A stretch of DNA of 17,178 nucleotides from an uncultured Candidatus Saccharibacteria bacterium (GTDB lineage Bacteria > Patescibacteriota > Saccharimonadia > Saccharimonadales > Saccharimonadaceae): positions 1 to 17,178 of the forward strand of contig CALIXX010000049.1 in NCBI GenBank assembly GCA_938046115.1, in the 5' to 3' direction. Under the pieces are notes generated by a model. The model did no database searches, had not been told where the DNA came from, and saw only the letters and a list, made by a program, of their open reading frames with translations. Made by a program: the position numbers and the translations under genes. Below are positions 4,538-12,259 of the stretch, in pieces. Position 1 is the stretch's first letter. The number at the start of each line of letters is the position of its first letter.

Positions 4538-7105
4538 ATGATGAAGCGCCTAGTGATTATCGATGGCAAAAGTGTGTTCTACCGTGGGTACTATGCCATG
4601 CCCAACCTTTCGACGGCCGATGGGACGCCAACTGGCGGGGTGTATGGCTTTGCGGCGCTGAGCCTAGAGCTGATCAAGCGCCTCCAGCCAGACTATGTGT
4701 GCGTGGCGTGGGATAAGCCAAAGACGAATATCCGCCGCCGTCTTGCTATTTACGGCCAATACAAGGCTGGTCGTAAGCCGGCTCCGCCAGATTTTTACGC
4801 CCAGATACCGCTACTCCATGAGCTTTTGCAGGCATTTGGCTGGCCGCTGTATGAGTTTGATGACTATGAGGCAGACGATATTATGGCGACGCTCGACGCC
4901 CAGGCTGAGCAGGAGGGGGATATAGAGACGTATCTTATTACGAGCGATCTTGATGCCTTGCAAATACTCGACCAAAATACCTACCTCTATGCCCTCAAAA
5001 AAGGCTTGACCAACATCGATAAATTCGACATCCCCGCCTTCGAGCAACGCTATGGTATTCGGATTGGCCAGTTCCTCGACTTCAAGAGCCTGAAGGGCGA
5101 TGCGTCGGATAATATCCCGGGCGTGCCAGGGGTGGGGGAGAAGACGGCGGTCAAGCTGCTGCAGCAATTCGACACGCTTGACAACCTCTATGACAACCTC
5201 TGGCAGGTCAAAGACACCTTGCGGCGTAAGCTGGAGCAGGGTAAAGATTCGGCCTATATGAGCCGCGAGTTAGCCCGGCTGTATACTGATGCGCCAGTGA
5301 CGCTTGATCGAGCAGCGATGGCGATGGATAACTGCGACCCAGCGGCGGTGCGGGCGATGTTGCGGCGGCTGGAGTTTCGTAGTTTGCTGCGCCAATTACC
5401 GCCGCAGATGCAGGCGGCAGAGAACACTCAGTCGCCTGATGTACCAGTGGTGCAGCATGCGACTGAGCTACCTGCTCACCAGGCTAAGGCGCTCTTCCTG
5501 ATGGCCAAGGAGCTGCTGGTCTGGCCAGTCGAGGGCGGCGTCTGGGTGAGCCACGAGCGAGGTAAGGCAGCTCGCCTGAGCTGGCGTGATGCGATTGATG
5601 TTATCCCGCATGTGCCGATCGTTGGGCACCGCACGAAGGAATTATTACGCCGCTTACTGGCTCGTGGCGTGCGGCAGCTGCCAGTCGTGAAGCATGATAC
5701 TGCCCAGGGGTCGTTTTTGCTCAATCCACTGCGCACGTCGCGGGCGCTGGCTGATCTCGCGGGGCTGGAGTCGCTTGATGACCCACGCCTCGCTATTAGT
5801 GCGCTGTGGGCGGTATACGATGAGCAAACTCAGGCGCTTGATGCGCTGCCCGAGCTTGCCCGGGTGGCACGGACGATGGACTTTCCGCTTATTCCTGTGC
5901 TAGCGCGAATGGAGTGGCGCGGTATCCGGCTTGATAGCCGCACGCTTGCGGCGATGCAGCGCACCTTGAGCAGTGAGATCGCTGAGTTGCAGCAGCAGAT
6001 TTATGGCATGGTGGGGTATGAGCTTAATATTGGCAGCCCGGCCCAGCTAGCCGAGGCGCTCTTTATGAAACTCCAGCTGCCAACGGCGGGTATTAAGAAG
6101 GGCAAGACGGGTTACTCGACGAGCCAGAAGGAGCTGGATAAGCTCCGGCCGCATCACCCGATTATTGGGCTCATAGAGCGCTACCGCGAGCTGACGAAGC
6201 TGCAAAACACGTATGTTGAGGCGCTGCCGCAGCTGACCGATGACGCGGGCTATATCCACACTACTTTCAACCAAGATGTGGTGGCGACGGGCCGGCTCAG
6301 TAGTACCGACCCAAATTTGCAAAACATCCCGATTCGCAGTGAGCTGGGGCGGCACGTTCGCGATGCCTTTGTGCCAGCGCCGGGCAATGTGTTTGTCAAT
6401 GCCGACTATTCGCAGTTTGAGCTGCGCCTAGCGGCGGTGCTGTCGGGGGAGGAGGCGATGATTCGCGATTTTAATACCGATATCGATATCCACGCGAACA
6501 CGGCCGCCCAGGTGTATGGAGTGCCACTCGACGTGGTGACAAAGGAGCAGCGCCGCCGGGCCAAGGTGGTGAACTTTGGTGTGCTGTATGGGATGAGCCA
6601 GCATGGCTTGGCTGCTGCCGCGCAGATGAGCTATGCTGAGGCGCAGCACTTTATTGATGAGTATTATCGCCTTCGGCCGAAGCTCAAAGCCTATATGGCG
6701 CAGACTATCCAGCAGGCGCATGACGCGGGTTTCGTCCAGACGCTGTTTGGTCGCCGCCGCTGGACGCCGGATGTTGCATCGCGCAACTTTGCGGTGCGCA
6801 GCGCTGCCGAGCGAGCGGCTGCCAATATGCCCATCCAAGGTACCGAGGCCGACCTGATGAAGCTCGCCATGCTGGCGGTGGAAGACAAGCTGGCCCAGGC
6901 TGGAGAGCAGCTAGCCGACGGCGATGGCCAGCCACTCGGTTGGCAGGTGGTGCAGATTCACGACAGTATTATGGTTGAGTGCCCGCGTGCCCATGCCGAG
7001 CAGGTGAGCCATATCCTGCGCGAGACAATGGAGCATATTTATCCGCAGCTTGGTGTTAAGCTCAAAGTTGACGTCTCGATTGGTGATAATTGGGGACAGG
7101 TCTAA
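4538..7105 (+). CDS. polA: DNA polymerase I
   Basis: An 855-residue polymerase that fills gaps and removes RNA primers. The N-terminal 5' nuclease is intact: DGKSVFYRGY at the start, YEADD at 110-114, TSDLDALQ, and KGDASDNIPGVPGVGEKTA. The middle domain lacks the DTE-type ExoI motif (that area reads KELLVWPVEGG), so proofreading is probably absent, as in Taq. The polymerase domain has motif A (DYSQFELR from D623), motif B (RRRAKVVNFGVLYGMS from R672) and motif C (QIHDSIMVE with D809). Motif C normally reads HDE; here the Glu is Ser810, while the essential Asp is kept. Length is normal for the family. Transcription starts at the ATG itself. It stands between the anchored glycosidase and an unknown gene with its own promoter. 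Confidence 0.97.
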   Translation: MMKRLVIIDGKSVFYRGYYAMPNLSTADGTPTGGVYGFAALSLELIKRLQPDYVCVAWDKPKTNIRRRLAIYGQYKAGRKPAPPDFYAQIPLLHELLQAFGWPLYEFDDYEADDIMATLDAQAEQEGDIETYLITSDLDALQILDQNTYLYALKKGLTNIDKFDIPAFEQRYGIRIGQFLDFKSLKGDASDNIPGVPGVGEKTAVKLLQQFDTLDNLYDNLWQVKDTLRRKLEQGKDSAYMSRELARLYTDAPVTLDRAAMAMDNCDPAAVRAMLRRLEFRSLLRQLPPQMQAAENTQSPDVPVVQHATELPAHQAKALFLMAKELLVWPVEGGVWVSHERGKAARLSWRDAIDVIPHVPIVGHRTKELLRRLLARGVRQLPVVKHDTAQGSFLLNPLRTSRALADLAGLESLDDPRLAISALWAVYDEQTQALDALPELARVARTMDFPLIPVLARMEWRGIRLDSRTLAAMQRTLSSEIAELQQQIYGMVGYELNIGSPAQLAEALFMKLQLPTAGIKKGKTGYSTSQKELDKLRPHHPIIGLIERYRELTKLQNTYVEALPQLTDDAGYIHTTFNQDVVATGRLSSTDPNLQNIPIRSELGRHVRDAFVPAPGNVFVNADYSQFELRLAAVLSGEEAMIRDFNTDIDIHANTAAQVYGVPLDVVTKEQRRRAKVVNFGVLYGMSQHGLAAAAQMSYAEAQHFIDEYYRLRPKLKAYMAQTIQQAHDAGFVQTLFGRRRWTPDVASRNFAVRSAAERAAANMPIQGTEADLMKLAMLAVEDKLAQAGEQLADGDGQPLGWQVVQIHDSIMVECPRAHAEQVSHILRETMEHIYPQLGVKLKVDVSIGDNWGQV

Positions 7106-7133
7106 GAACACCGACCGAACAGAGGTCAGGCTA

Positions 7134-7162
7134 TAGACAAATCACTGGTAGTGGTGTATAAT
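7134..7162 (+). promoter_or_regulatory. Promoter of the unknown gene at 7200
   Basis: TAGACA (7134-7139), a 17-base spacer and TATAAT (7157-7162) match consensus at eleven of twelve positions. A start near 7169 gives a leader of about 30 bases containing the Shine-Dalgarno AGAGG. A small palindrome, CACT-GGT-AGTG, sits in the spacer. Confidence 0.75.
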
Positions 7163-7199
7163 CTGGGCCATCACAAGCAAAACAGAATAGAGGTTGGGC

Positions 7200-7982
7200 A
7201 TGGCACAGCGTGAAGTAGTATATCCATCATTTTCTAATGGTGAAGAGCGGGCTGGCGTTGAGCTGCCTAACCCAAATGAGCTACCGGAGTACGTTGATAG
7301 CGTAGACCACTACACCCCCGAGCAACTTCCCACCAGCTACCACGCCATGCGCAGTGCCATCATCGAAGCGGCCCAGGTGAGTGGCGAATTGCAGCCCCTG
7401 ACTGAGGCGGAGATGGAGCGGCGGGCGCAGCAGGAGGCAAAGGTTGAGCATCTCTTGCGAGAAGCAAGACGGGCTGAGATCTATGGACGAAATCTGCCTG
7501 CAGCAAAAACCCGCACTGCACTGCAAAAGTTAGAAGAAAAAACAGTGCCGACCTTTGGCTTTTTGTATAGTCCACAGGGGGATATGATTGCATTTGACCA
7601 CTCTCGGTTTGACTCGATGAACCCGGCCGATTGGCGAGTGGTCTGCTGTGATGTGGGTGGAGAACCGTATGAGGCGCGAGTGACCGATGCATGCCAATTT
7701 ACTCGTGATACATTTGGCACAACTGGTCTTGTGCCAGATGATGCAACAGCTCGGATGGTTGTGACAACAACGAGTGAGCAGGGAACAACGCAATACGTTA
7801 TTGACTGTTATGAAGGGAGGCCGCCTTTGGTTGTGGCGGTTGAAACACCGATTGAGGGTGGTGACCGCACGGTGGCACCATATTTAGAAGACTGGAACCA
7901 GATTAGTGCTGCACCAGACGGAGCAGACGTGGGTAGTAGTGACCTGCCACAAGGTGATAATGCGCTTGTTCGCGCAGCGTAG
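7200..7982 (+). CDS. Unknown soluble protein
   Basis: A 260-residue protein not recognised. There is no signal peptide or membrane segment, so it is probably cytoplasmic. Residues 1-45 are polar and Pro-rich. Residues 46-115 are rich in Glu, Ala, Arg and Leu without breaks and should form long helices or a coiled coil (EAEMERRAQQEAKVEHLLREA). Residues 116-230 look like a compact beta-rich domain (TFGFLYSPQGDMIAF, WRVVCCDVGG, TTQYVIDCYEG), and the last 30 residues are polar. The ATG at 7200 has AGAGG six bases upstream; a TTG at 7194 in the same frame overlaps that spacing and is less likely. It is alone behind a good promoter, with a hairpin over its stop codon, so it is a single-gene unit. 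Confidence 0.75.
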   Translation: MAQREVVYPSFSNGEERAGVELPNPNELPEYVDSVDHYTPEQLPTSYHAMRSAIIEAAQVSGELQPLTEAEMERRAQQEAKVEHLLREARRAEIYGRNLPAAKTRTALQKLEEKTVPTFGFLYSPQGDMIAFDHSRFDSMNPADWRVVCCDVGGEPYEARVTDACQFTRDTFGTTGLVPDDATARMVVTTTSEQGTTQYVIDCYEGRPPLVVAVETPIEGGDRTVAPYLEDWNQISAAPDGADVGSSDLPQGDNALVRAA

Positions 7983-7999
7983 GTGCGGCGCGCGAGCAA
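7966..7999 (+). terminator. Possible terminator hairpin over the stop codon
   Basis: TTGTTCGCGC (7966-7975) pairs with GCGCGAGCAA (7990-7999), ten base pairs with one G-T wobble, around a 14-base loop that holds the stop codon of the preceding gene. There is no T-run directly after it, so termination would be weak. Confidence 0.4.
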
Positions 8000-8092
8000 A
8001 GTCACTAATCTTCTACACCCATACACTTCTTTTTCATCGACTGTATAAAATGTAAAGAAGAGAAAACATATATCTATACACAGGCAGCTAGC

Positions 8093-8121
8093 TTGACTTT
8101 TCTTGCTGGAGGTTCTATTGT
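8093..8121 (+). promoter_or_regulatory. Promoter of the unknown gene at 8165
   Basis: TTGACT (8093-8098), a 17-base spacer and TATTGT (8116-8121) form a good sigma-70 promoter. The start site near 8128 leaves a leader of about 37 bases with GGAG placed eight bases before the ATG. A TATAAA box at 8044-8049 is a weaker extra candidate. Confidence 0.7.
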
Positions 8122-8164
8122 GTAACAAACGAATAACAACAGCCCTACAAGCGGAGAAAACCAG

Positions 8165-9310
8165 ATGTACCCCCAGACAACAAACAAATTACCTGGTAAT
8201 TATTACGAGCTTCCACCAGACGAACGAAAAAGACTTCGTGAGAAGTATGGTATCACTCAAGTGGCAGATTCTGCGCAGTTTGAGAATAATAAAGCCGCGG
8301 CAGATAGTCTCTACGCCGGCCTTGGCGGCAACAGCGCGCCCAGCAGTACCTTTGACAAAACAGATACTGCTACGCAAGAGAATAGCGACCCGCGGATGAA
8401 TGACCTTGCCGCGCAGGTGGGTGCGCTGTATGGCACTCCCCAAGCCCATAAGCGAGAGAACCCTGATAAGATGGCGACAAATCGCTTCTACTGGGACGTG
8501 AGTAAGACTGGCGAACCTAATGAGGCAGAGAAGGATAGTGCTCTGCCAGCTAAGCAGTATGAGCCACTTACTCCTGAGGATGAAGGCGATCACATATTGA
8601 ATGGCCGCCGGACGAGTGCACGCAAGGTGTATAGTCAGCTTGATGCATCGACAGCCGATCGTTTGGCTGGAGAGGGTGACTCGCGGCTTGCGGCGCTTGA
8701 TGTGATCGATGGCTTGGGCGACTCGATCCATGTCAACCAGAAGGGGAAGTTTGATAAGCAAACACATAAGACCGAGACCAAGGTGCAGCAGCAGTTTGAA
8801 AAGCTTGGCATTGACGAGCATCTTGATATGCACGATGGTGATGTCCAACAGCGCATAAAAACCCGCGTCACTACAGAAGTGCTGGAAGCTGGCGTGGGTG
8901 ACACTGGTGAGTATGTGATGGGCAAAGACCAAATGAATACTGGGGCACATGGTGATATTCTCAATACCGAAAAAGCGCGTGAAGCAGTGCGAGCTGTTGC
9001 AGCAGAGGAGTTCTTGCTGTGCGTCAAAAATGGCGATATTTCATATGATGCGCTTGCAGCAGTTGACCCATCACTCGCACGTTTTGTTAGTGGCTATGGG
9101 AACTTTTTCTCTGATCGCAATATTGAGAGCGAGACGAATAAGAACCTCGCCGAGCTGGGTCGCCGTCTTGAGCAGTCGGAGCCTGCTATGCAGCTCATGC
9201 AGCAGATGCAAGAGCAAAAGCTCGCTGCAGTGCCATCTCCCGAGAACACGCAAAACACCAAACAACAGCAATCTATTGCCGAGCACTTTGGCTTCGATCT
9301 CGCGGCATAA
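8165..9310 (+). CDS. Unknown hydrophilic protein
   Basis: A 381-residue protein not recognised. It has no signal peptide or membrane segment. Residues 1-30 contain a short ordered-looking patch (YYELPPDERKRLREKYGI). Residues 35-165 are polar with many Asn, Asp, Lys and Thr and are probably flexible. Residues 170-330 appear mainly helical (AALDVIDGLGDSI, KVQQQFEKLGIDEHLDM, EKAREAVRAVAAEEFLL). The end is Gln/Met-rich (QLMQQMQEQKL, TKQQQSIAEHF) and closes with FDLAA. The ATG has GGAG eight bases upstream, and a good promoter precedes it. Its setting, between another unknown and an exported unknown, gives no clue to its job; each has its own promoter, so no operon is implied. Confidence 0.75.
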   Translation: MYPQTTNKLPGNYYELPPDERKRLREKYGITQVADSAQFENNKAAADSLYAGLGGNSAPSSTFDKTDTATQENSDPRMNDLAAQVGALYGTPQAHKRENPDKMATNRFYWDVSKTGEPNEAEKDSALPAKQYEPLTPEDEGDHILNGRRTSARKVYSQLDASTADRLAGEGDSRLAALDVIDGLGDSIHVNQKGKFDKQTHKTETKVQQQFEKLGIDEHLDMHDGDVQQRIKTRVTTEVLEAGVGDTGEYVMGKDQMNTGAHGDILNTEKAREAVRAVAAEEFLLCVKNGDISYDALAAVDPSLARFVSGYGNFFSDRNIESETNKNLAELGRRLEQSEPAMQLMQQMQEQKLAAVPSPENTQNTKQQQSIAEHFGFDLAA

Positions 9311-9346
9311 TCACAGGGATTTTTCCGCATTATACTCTCGGATCTA

Positions 9347-9375
9347 TTGAGTTTTCGTAGGCTTTGTGGTATTGT
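9347..9375 (+). promoter_or_regulatory. Promoter of the exported protein gene at 9382, leaderless
   Basis: TTGAGT (9347-9352), a 17-base spacer and TATTGT (9370-9375) with TGG just before the -10. The start site falls at the ATG of 9382, which lacks a Shine-Dalgarno sequence. A TATACT at 9331-9336 could be a second start. Confidence 0.6.
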
Positions 9376-9381
9376 ACTCTC

Positions 9382-9987
9382 ATGTATAAAGGCGAGCGGC
9401 CAAAAGTTTTTCCGATTATTGTCACTATCTTGGTGATTTCGTTGGTGGTAGCAGCGGTGGCGTCGGTCATCCGTATGGTGGCGACTCGCCAGGAGTCGAA
9501 TAACACCAATACACAGCAATCGACCGAGAGCTTCTATGACCAAGTGGTGGCGCATAATGCAACCAACAGTGTGCGCTGGACGGTGCGCGGGCCGATTGTG
9601 GCAGATGAGACCTTCCGCTCGTACCAGATTGAGATTTCGCCCAATAAGCGGACGTATACGGTGTATCAAGGCTACTTAGATAAGCAGCTTGACCGCAAAG
9701 AGTTTGAGAACAACCAGCAGGCCTATGAGCAGCTCGTGTATGCCCTGAGCAAGGCGCAGATCCAAGATACGCGCAGTGTGGATGATGACGACGTGCGTGG
9801 GGTGTGTGCGACTGCTGGGCGGCTCTACACCTTCGAGACGATGGACAGCGGCACGACGAAGACGCGCATCTGGACATCGAGCTGTCAAGGCTCGCCTGGC
9901 TCGATGAAGGCCGATGTACCTAAGATTCATGCACTCTTTGCCAACCAGATCCCTGGCTTTGCACCGATGTTTGATAAGACGCAATAA
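9382..9987 (+). CDS. Unknown single-pass membrane or exported protein
   Basis: A 201-residue protein with a short basic N-terminus (YKGERPK), one hydrophobic segment at residues 9-31 (VFPIIVTILVISLVVAAVAS), and a polar, probably extracellular domain of about 170 residues. The linker after the helix is Asn/Gln/Thr-rich. Two cysteines in the outer domain (in RGVCATAG and TSSCQGSPG) could form a disulfide. The helix lacks a clear cleavage site and has no lipobox, so it is probably a membrane anchor. No family was recognised. The ATG at 9382 is chosen over the TTG at 9364 because the promoter lies between them; the message should be leaderless. It is likely a single-gene unit, as 280 bases without an evident gene follow. 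Confidence 0.78.
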   Translation: MYKGERPKVFPIIVTILVISLVVAAVASVIRMVATRQESNNTNTQQSTESFYDQVVAHNATNSVRWTVRGPIVADETFRSYQIEISPNKRTYTVYQGYLDKQLDRKEFENNQQAYEQLVYALSKAQIQDTRSVDDDDVRGVCATAGRLYTFETMDSGTTKTRIWTSSCQGSPGSMKADVPKIHALFANQIPGFAPMFDKTQ

Positions 9988-10253
9988 AAAGGCGCTGCGT
10001 GGCTCGCTCTCGAAGCTTACATAACCTACTGTGGTTTTGCGCACCCTCTTATGAAATACCGTGACAGTTAGTTCTCTCCAGAGCACGGTTCTCTTGCGTA
10101 AGATCAAAAAAATTATTACAACTCCTCACACTCCATCCAATGAAGAAGCGGGGGAGGAGCTTATACGCGGATAAAGATGGCTTTGAGGTATCGATTGTGC
10201 GATGACTCTGCGCGGATTGTCTGATGCTCATGCTAGCCACACCCCACTGCCAA
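9988..10253 (+). other. Intergenic region, no convincing gene
   Basis: Nothing firm is seen here. GTTCTCT occurs twice (10071-10077 and 10088-10094). A reading frame of 37 codons from GTG at 10061 to TAA at 10174 ends in a natural-looking hydrophilic tail (SNEEAGEELIRG), but lacks a Shine-Dalgarno sequence and a promoter; it may be a remnant or chance. No good terminator for the preceding gene was found. Confidence 0.4.
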
Positions 10254-10262
10254 TGGTATAAT
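10254..10262 (+). promoter_or_regulatory. Extended -10 promoter of the HAD gene and its operon, leaderless
   Basis: TGGTATAAT has a perfect -10 with a TGn extension and no clear -35. The ATG of the HAD gene starts seven bases after it, so transcription and translation should start at the same place. Confidence 0.72.
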
Positions 10263-10269
10263 CGAGCGT

Positions 10270-10845
10270 ATGATTCGTGCAGTAATTTTTGATTGTTTTG
10301 GTGTGCTCTATGGTGGGAGCATCGAGGTGCTGATGGCGCAGTGCCCGCCGGATCGCCGGGCCGAGCTAGAGGATATTAACAAGCAGTCGGACTATGGCTA
10401 TATCTCACGGCAGGAATTTATTACAGAGGTGGCACGGCTCTCGGAGCAGACGCCAGCTCAGATAGCGGCATTGCTCGAGCAGGTGCATGTGCGCAATAGC
10501 GAGCTGATCGCTATGATTCACACGCTGCGCCAGCGTTACCCAGCCATCAAAGTAGGACTGCTAAGCAATGTGGGGAGTGATACGATCGAGCGGCTGTTTA
10601 CTCCTGATGAGCTGCGCGAGCTCTTTGATGCTGTAGTGCTCTCGTATGCCGAGCATGTTGCTAAGCCAAGCCGCGAAGCCTTCGAGCTAGCAGCAGATCG
10701 GCTCGGCGTGTCGCCTGGCCAATGTGTGATGATTGATGACCGGCTGGACAACTGCTCTGGGGCCGAAGCCGCTGGTATGCGTGCTATTCTCCACACAGCC
10801 AATCGCCGCACAATGGCTGAGCTTGAGGAGCTGGTGAGGGAGTGA
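10270..10845 (+). CDS. HAD-superfamily hydrolase
   Basis: A 191-residue HAD-type enzyme, probably a small-molecule phosphatase. Motif I is DCFGVLY with nucleophile D8; motif II is LLSN with S99; motif III Lys is K132 (AKPS); motif IV is IDDRLDN with D156 and D157. Residues 15-85 form the helical cap expected for HAD subfamily I. Position +2 after the nucleophile, usually the general-acid Asp in phosphatases, is Phe10, as in HAD proteins of the DxFGV type (YihX, epoxide hydrolase N-terminal domain and dehalogenase relatives also vary here), so the chemistry is uncertain. It is the first gene of a tight cluster: its TGA shares one base with the ATG of the next gene, indicating translational coupling. 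Confidence 0.88.
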   Translation: MIRAVIFDCFGVLYGGSIEVLMAQCPPDRRAELEDINKQSDYGYISRQEFITEVARLSEQTPAQIAALLEQVHVRNSELIAMIHTLRQRYPAIKVGLLSNVGSDTIERLFTPDELRELFDAVVLSYAEHVAKPSREAFELAADRLGVSPGQCVMIDDRLDNCSGAEAAGMRAILHTANRRTMAELEELVRE

Positions 10846-11381
10846 TGACGACGGTGTGGCTTGGGCTGATGGCCGGTTGTTTGCTTGTGCTGTTTGTCTA
10901 TACACTGTGGATGGTGCCGCCGCAGCTTGGCAAGACGCTCAGTATGCATATTGAGCAGCGGACGAGGACGGTGATTGCGGGCAAAATCCTCTTGCCACTG
11001 GCTGGCCTGAGTCTTGCGCTGTGGGCTGTGCAGTCGGCGTCACCACGAGCGGTGCAGCTACTCCTTCTTGTCGTGAGTCTTAATTTTTGTGTGATGGGGT
11101 TAGTGCCATTTGGCGTGAGCCAGCGGCGCACGCTGATCCACAACATTGCAGCGTGGGGCTGCATACCAGTTATAACGATCATTGAGGCGCTTGTCCTGCT
11201 GAGCGATACTCATCTGGTGGTGCGGGTGGTGACGAGTGGCGCTATGGTGTGCCAGGCTATTGTTCTTGGCTGCTATTTCTTCGCTAAGTCGTGGCATCGC
11301 TATATTATGTTGGTGGGGCAGGCGATTTATTTTTCGCTTTTTGTGGCGATCGTCTGGGCGATGGAGTATGCCCATGCCTGA
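10845..11381 (+). CDS. Unknown polytopic membrane protein
   Basis: A 178-residue integral membrane protein with about six hydrophobic segments (near residues 4-24, 42-63, 69-88, 99-120, 124-146 and 153-173). Conserved-looking polar points between helices are PFGVSQRRTLIHNIAAWG (88-105) and FAKSWHRY (146-153). No family was recognised. The start is the ATG in TGATG, shared with the HAD stop codon and preceded by GAGGGAG; a GTG three bases earlier is possible. Its end overlaps the mutM start by eight bases. It thus links the HAD gene and mutM in one operon, though nothing in the sequence ties it to DNA repair. Confidence 0.82.
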   Translation: MTTVWLGLMAGCLLVLFVYTLWMVPPQLGKTLSMHIEQRTRTVIAGKILLPLAGLSLALWAVQSASPRAVQLLLLVVSLNFCVMGLVPFGVSQRRTLIHNIAAWGCIPVITIIEALVLLSDTHLVVRVVTSGAMVCQAIVLGCYFFAKSWHRYIMLVGQAIYFSLFVAIVWAMEYAHA

Positions 11382-12255
11382 GCTCCCTGAAGTTGAGACG
11401 ATTCGTACGAGCTTAGCTCGCTTGGTGGTGGGGAGGCAGATTGTGGCAAGCACGGTGTATGACTCACCCAAGAGTTTTCCCAACGACCCTGCGGCGGTGG
11501 CGTACTTTCTCCATGGTGCAACGATCACGGCGGTGGAGCGCCGCGCTAAAGTGCTGCTGATTCGCCTGAATACCAACTACACACTGGTGGTGCACCTCAA
11601 GATGACGGGCCAGCTGCTCTTTGTTGGTGAGGAGCGCTGGGGCGGCGGCCATCCAAACGATAGCTTTCTTCACGAACTACCCGACCGCTTAACGCGGGTA
11701 GCGCTGACCTTTGCGGATGGCGCGCATTTGTACTTTAATGACCTGCGCAAATTTGGCTGGATGAAGCTCTACCCCACACCAGAGGTAGCGCAGCTGCCCT
11801 TTATGCAAAAAGTCGGGCCCGAGCCGCTCGACCCGCATACGACGGCAGCGCAGTTCATCACGCGCATTCGCCGGCGCAATGGCACGACCATCAAGGCAGC
11901 CATCCTCGACCAAACGACCATCGCTGGCGTGGGCAATATCTATGCCGACGAATCGCTGTGGATGACGCAGCTCCACCCCGCCACGCGGGTGCGTATGGTG
12001 GATGATGAGCAGCTTGTCGCGCTCTTTACCCATATTCGGCAAGTGCTACAGCTCAGTATCGACAAAGGTGGCAGCACCGACCGCAATTACGTCGATGCTG
12101 AAGGTAAGAAGGGGAGCTACCTGGCCTTTGCGCAGGTATTTCGGCGTGAGGGGCAGCCCTGCCCGCGCCACCCTGATGTAGAGATTATGAAGATTCGCGT
12201 GGCAGGCCGCGGGACGCATATTTGCCCAGTGTGCCAGGTGAAAGTGGGGGAGTAA
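11374..12255 (+). CDS. mutM: Formamidopyrimidine-DNA glycosylase
   Basis: A 293-residue base-excision repair enzyme that removes 8-oxoguanine and formamidopyrimidines and nicks the site. After Met removal the N-terminus is PELPEVE, with the Pro nucleophile and Glu3. Lys59 in RRAKVLLI matches the beta-hairpin lysine; HLKMTGQL, GVGNIYADESLW and the H2TH region follow, and AGRGTH carries the finger arginine (R279). The C-terminal zinc finger reads C263-x2-H266 and C284-x2-C287, so one of the usual four cysteines is His; zinc binding should survive. The start at 11374 is fixed by the required MPE N-terminus. It overlaps the preceding membrane gene by eight bases and is four bases from holA, so these are cotranscribed. 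Confidence 0.96.
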   Translation: MPELPEVETIRTSLARLVVGRQIVASTVYDSPKSFPNDPAAVAYFLHGATITAVERRAKVLLIRLNTNYTLVVHLKMTGQLLFVGEERWGGGHPNDSFLHELPDRLTRVALTFADGAHLYFNDLRKFGWMKLYPTPEVAQLPFMQKVGPEPLDPHTTAAQFITRIRRRNGTTIKAAILDQTTIAGVGNIYADESLWMTQLHPATRVRMVDDEQLVALFTHIRQVLQLSIDKGGSTDRNYVDAEGKKGSYLAFAQVFRREGQPCPRHPDVEIMKIRVAGRGTHICPVCQVKVGE

Positions 12256-12259
12256 GCTC

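Noticed and set aside
8189..8950. Long antisense frame opposite the unknown gene at 8165
   Set aside because: No ribosome site or promoter on the minus strand, while the plus-strand frame is longer and has both.
11236..11373. In-frame upstream extension of mutM
   Set aside because: MutM needs Pro directly after the initiator Met; MPELPEVE at 11374 is the only start that fits.
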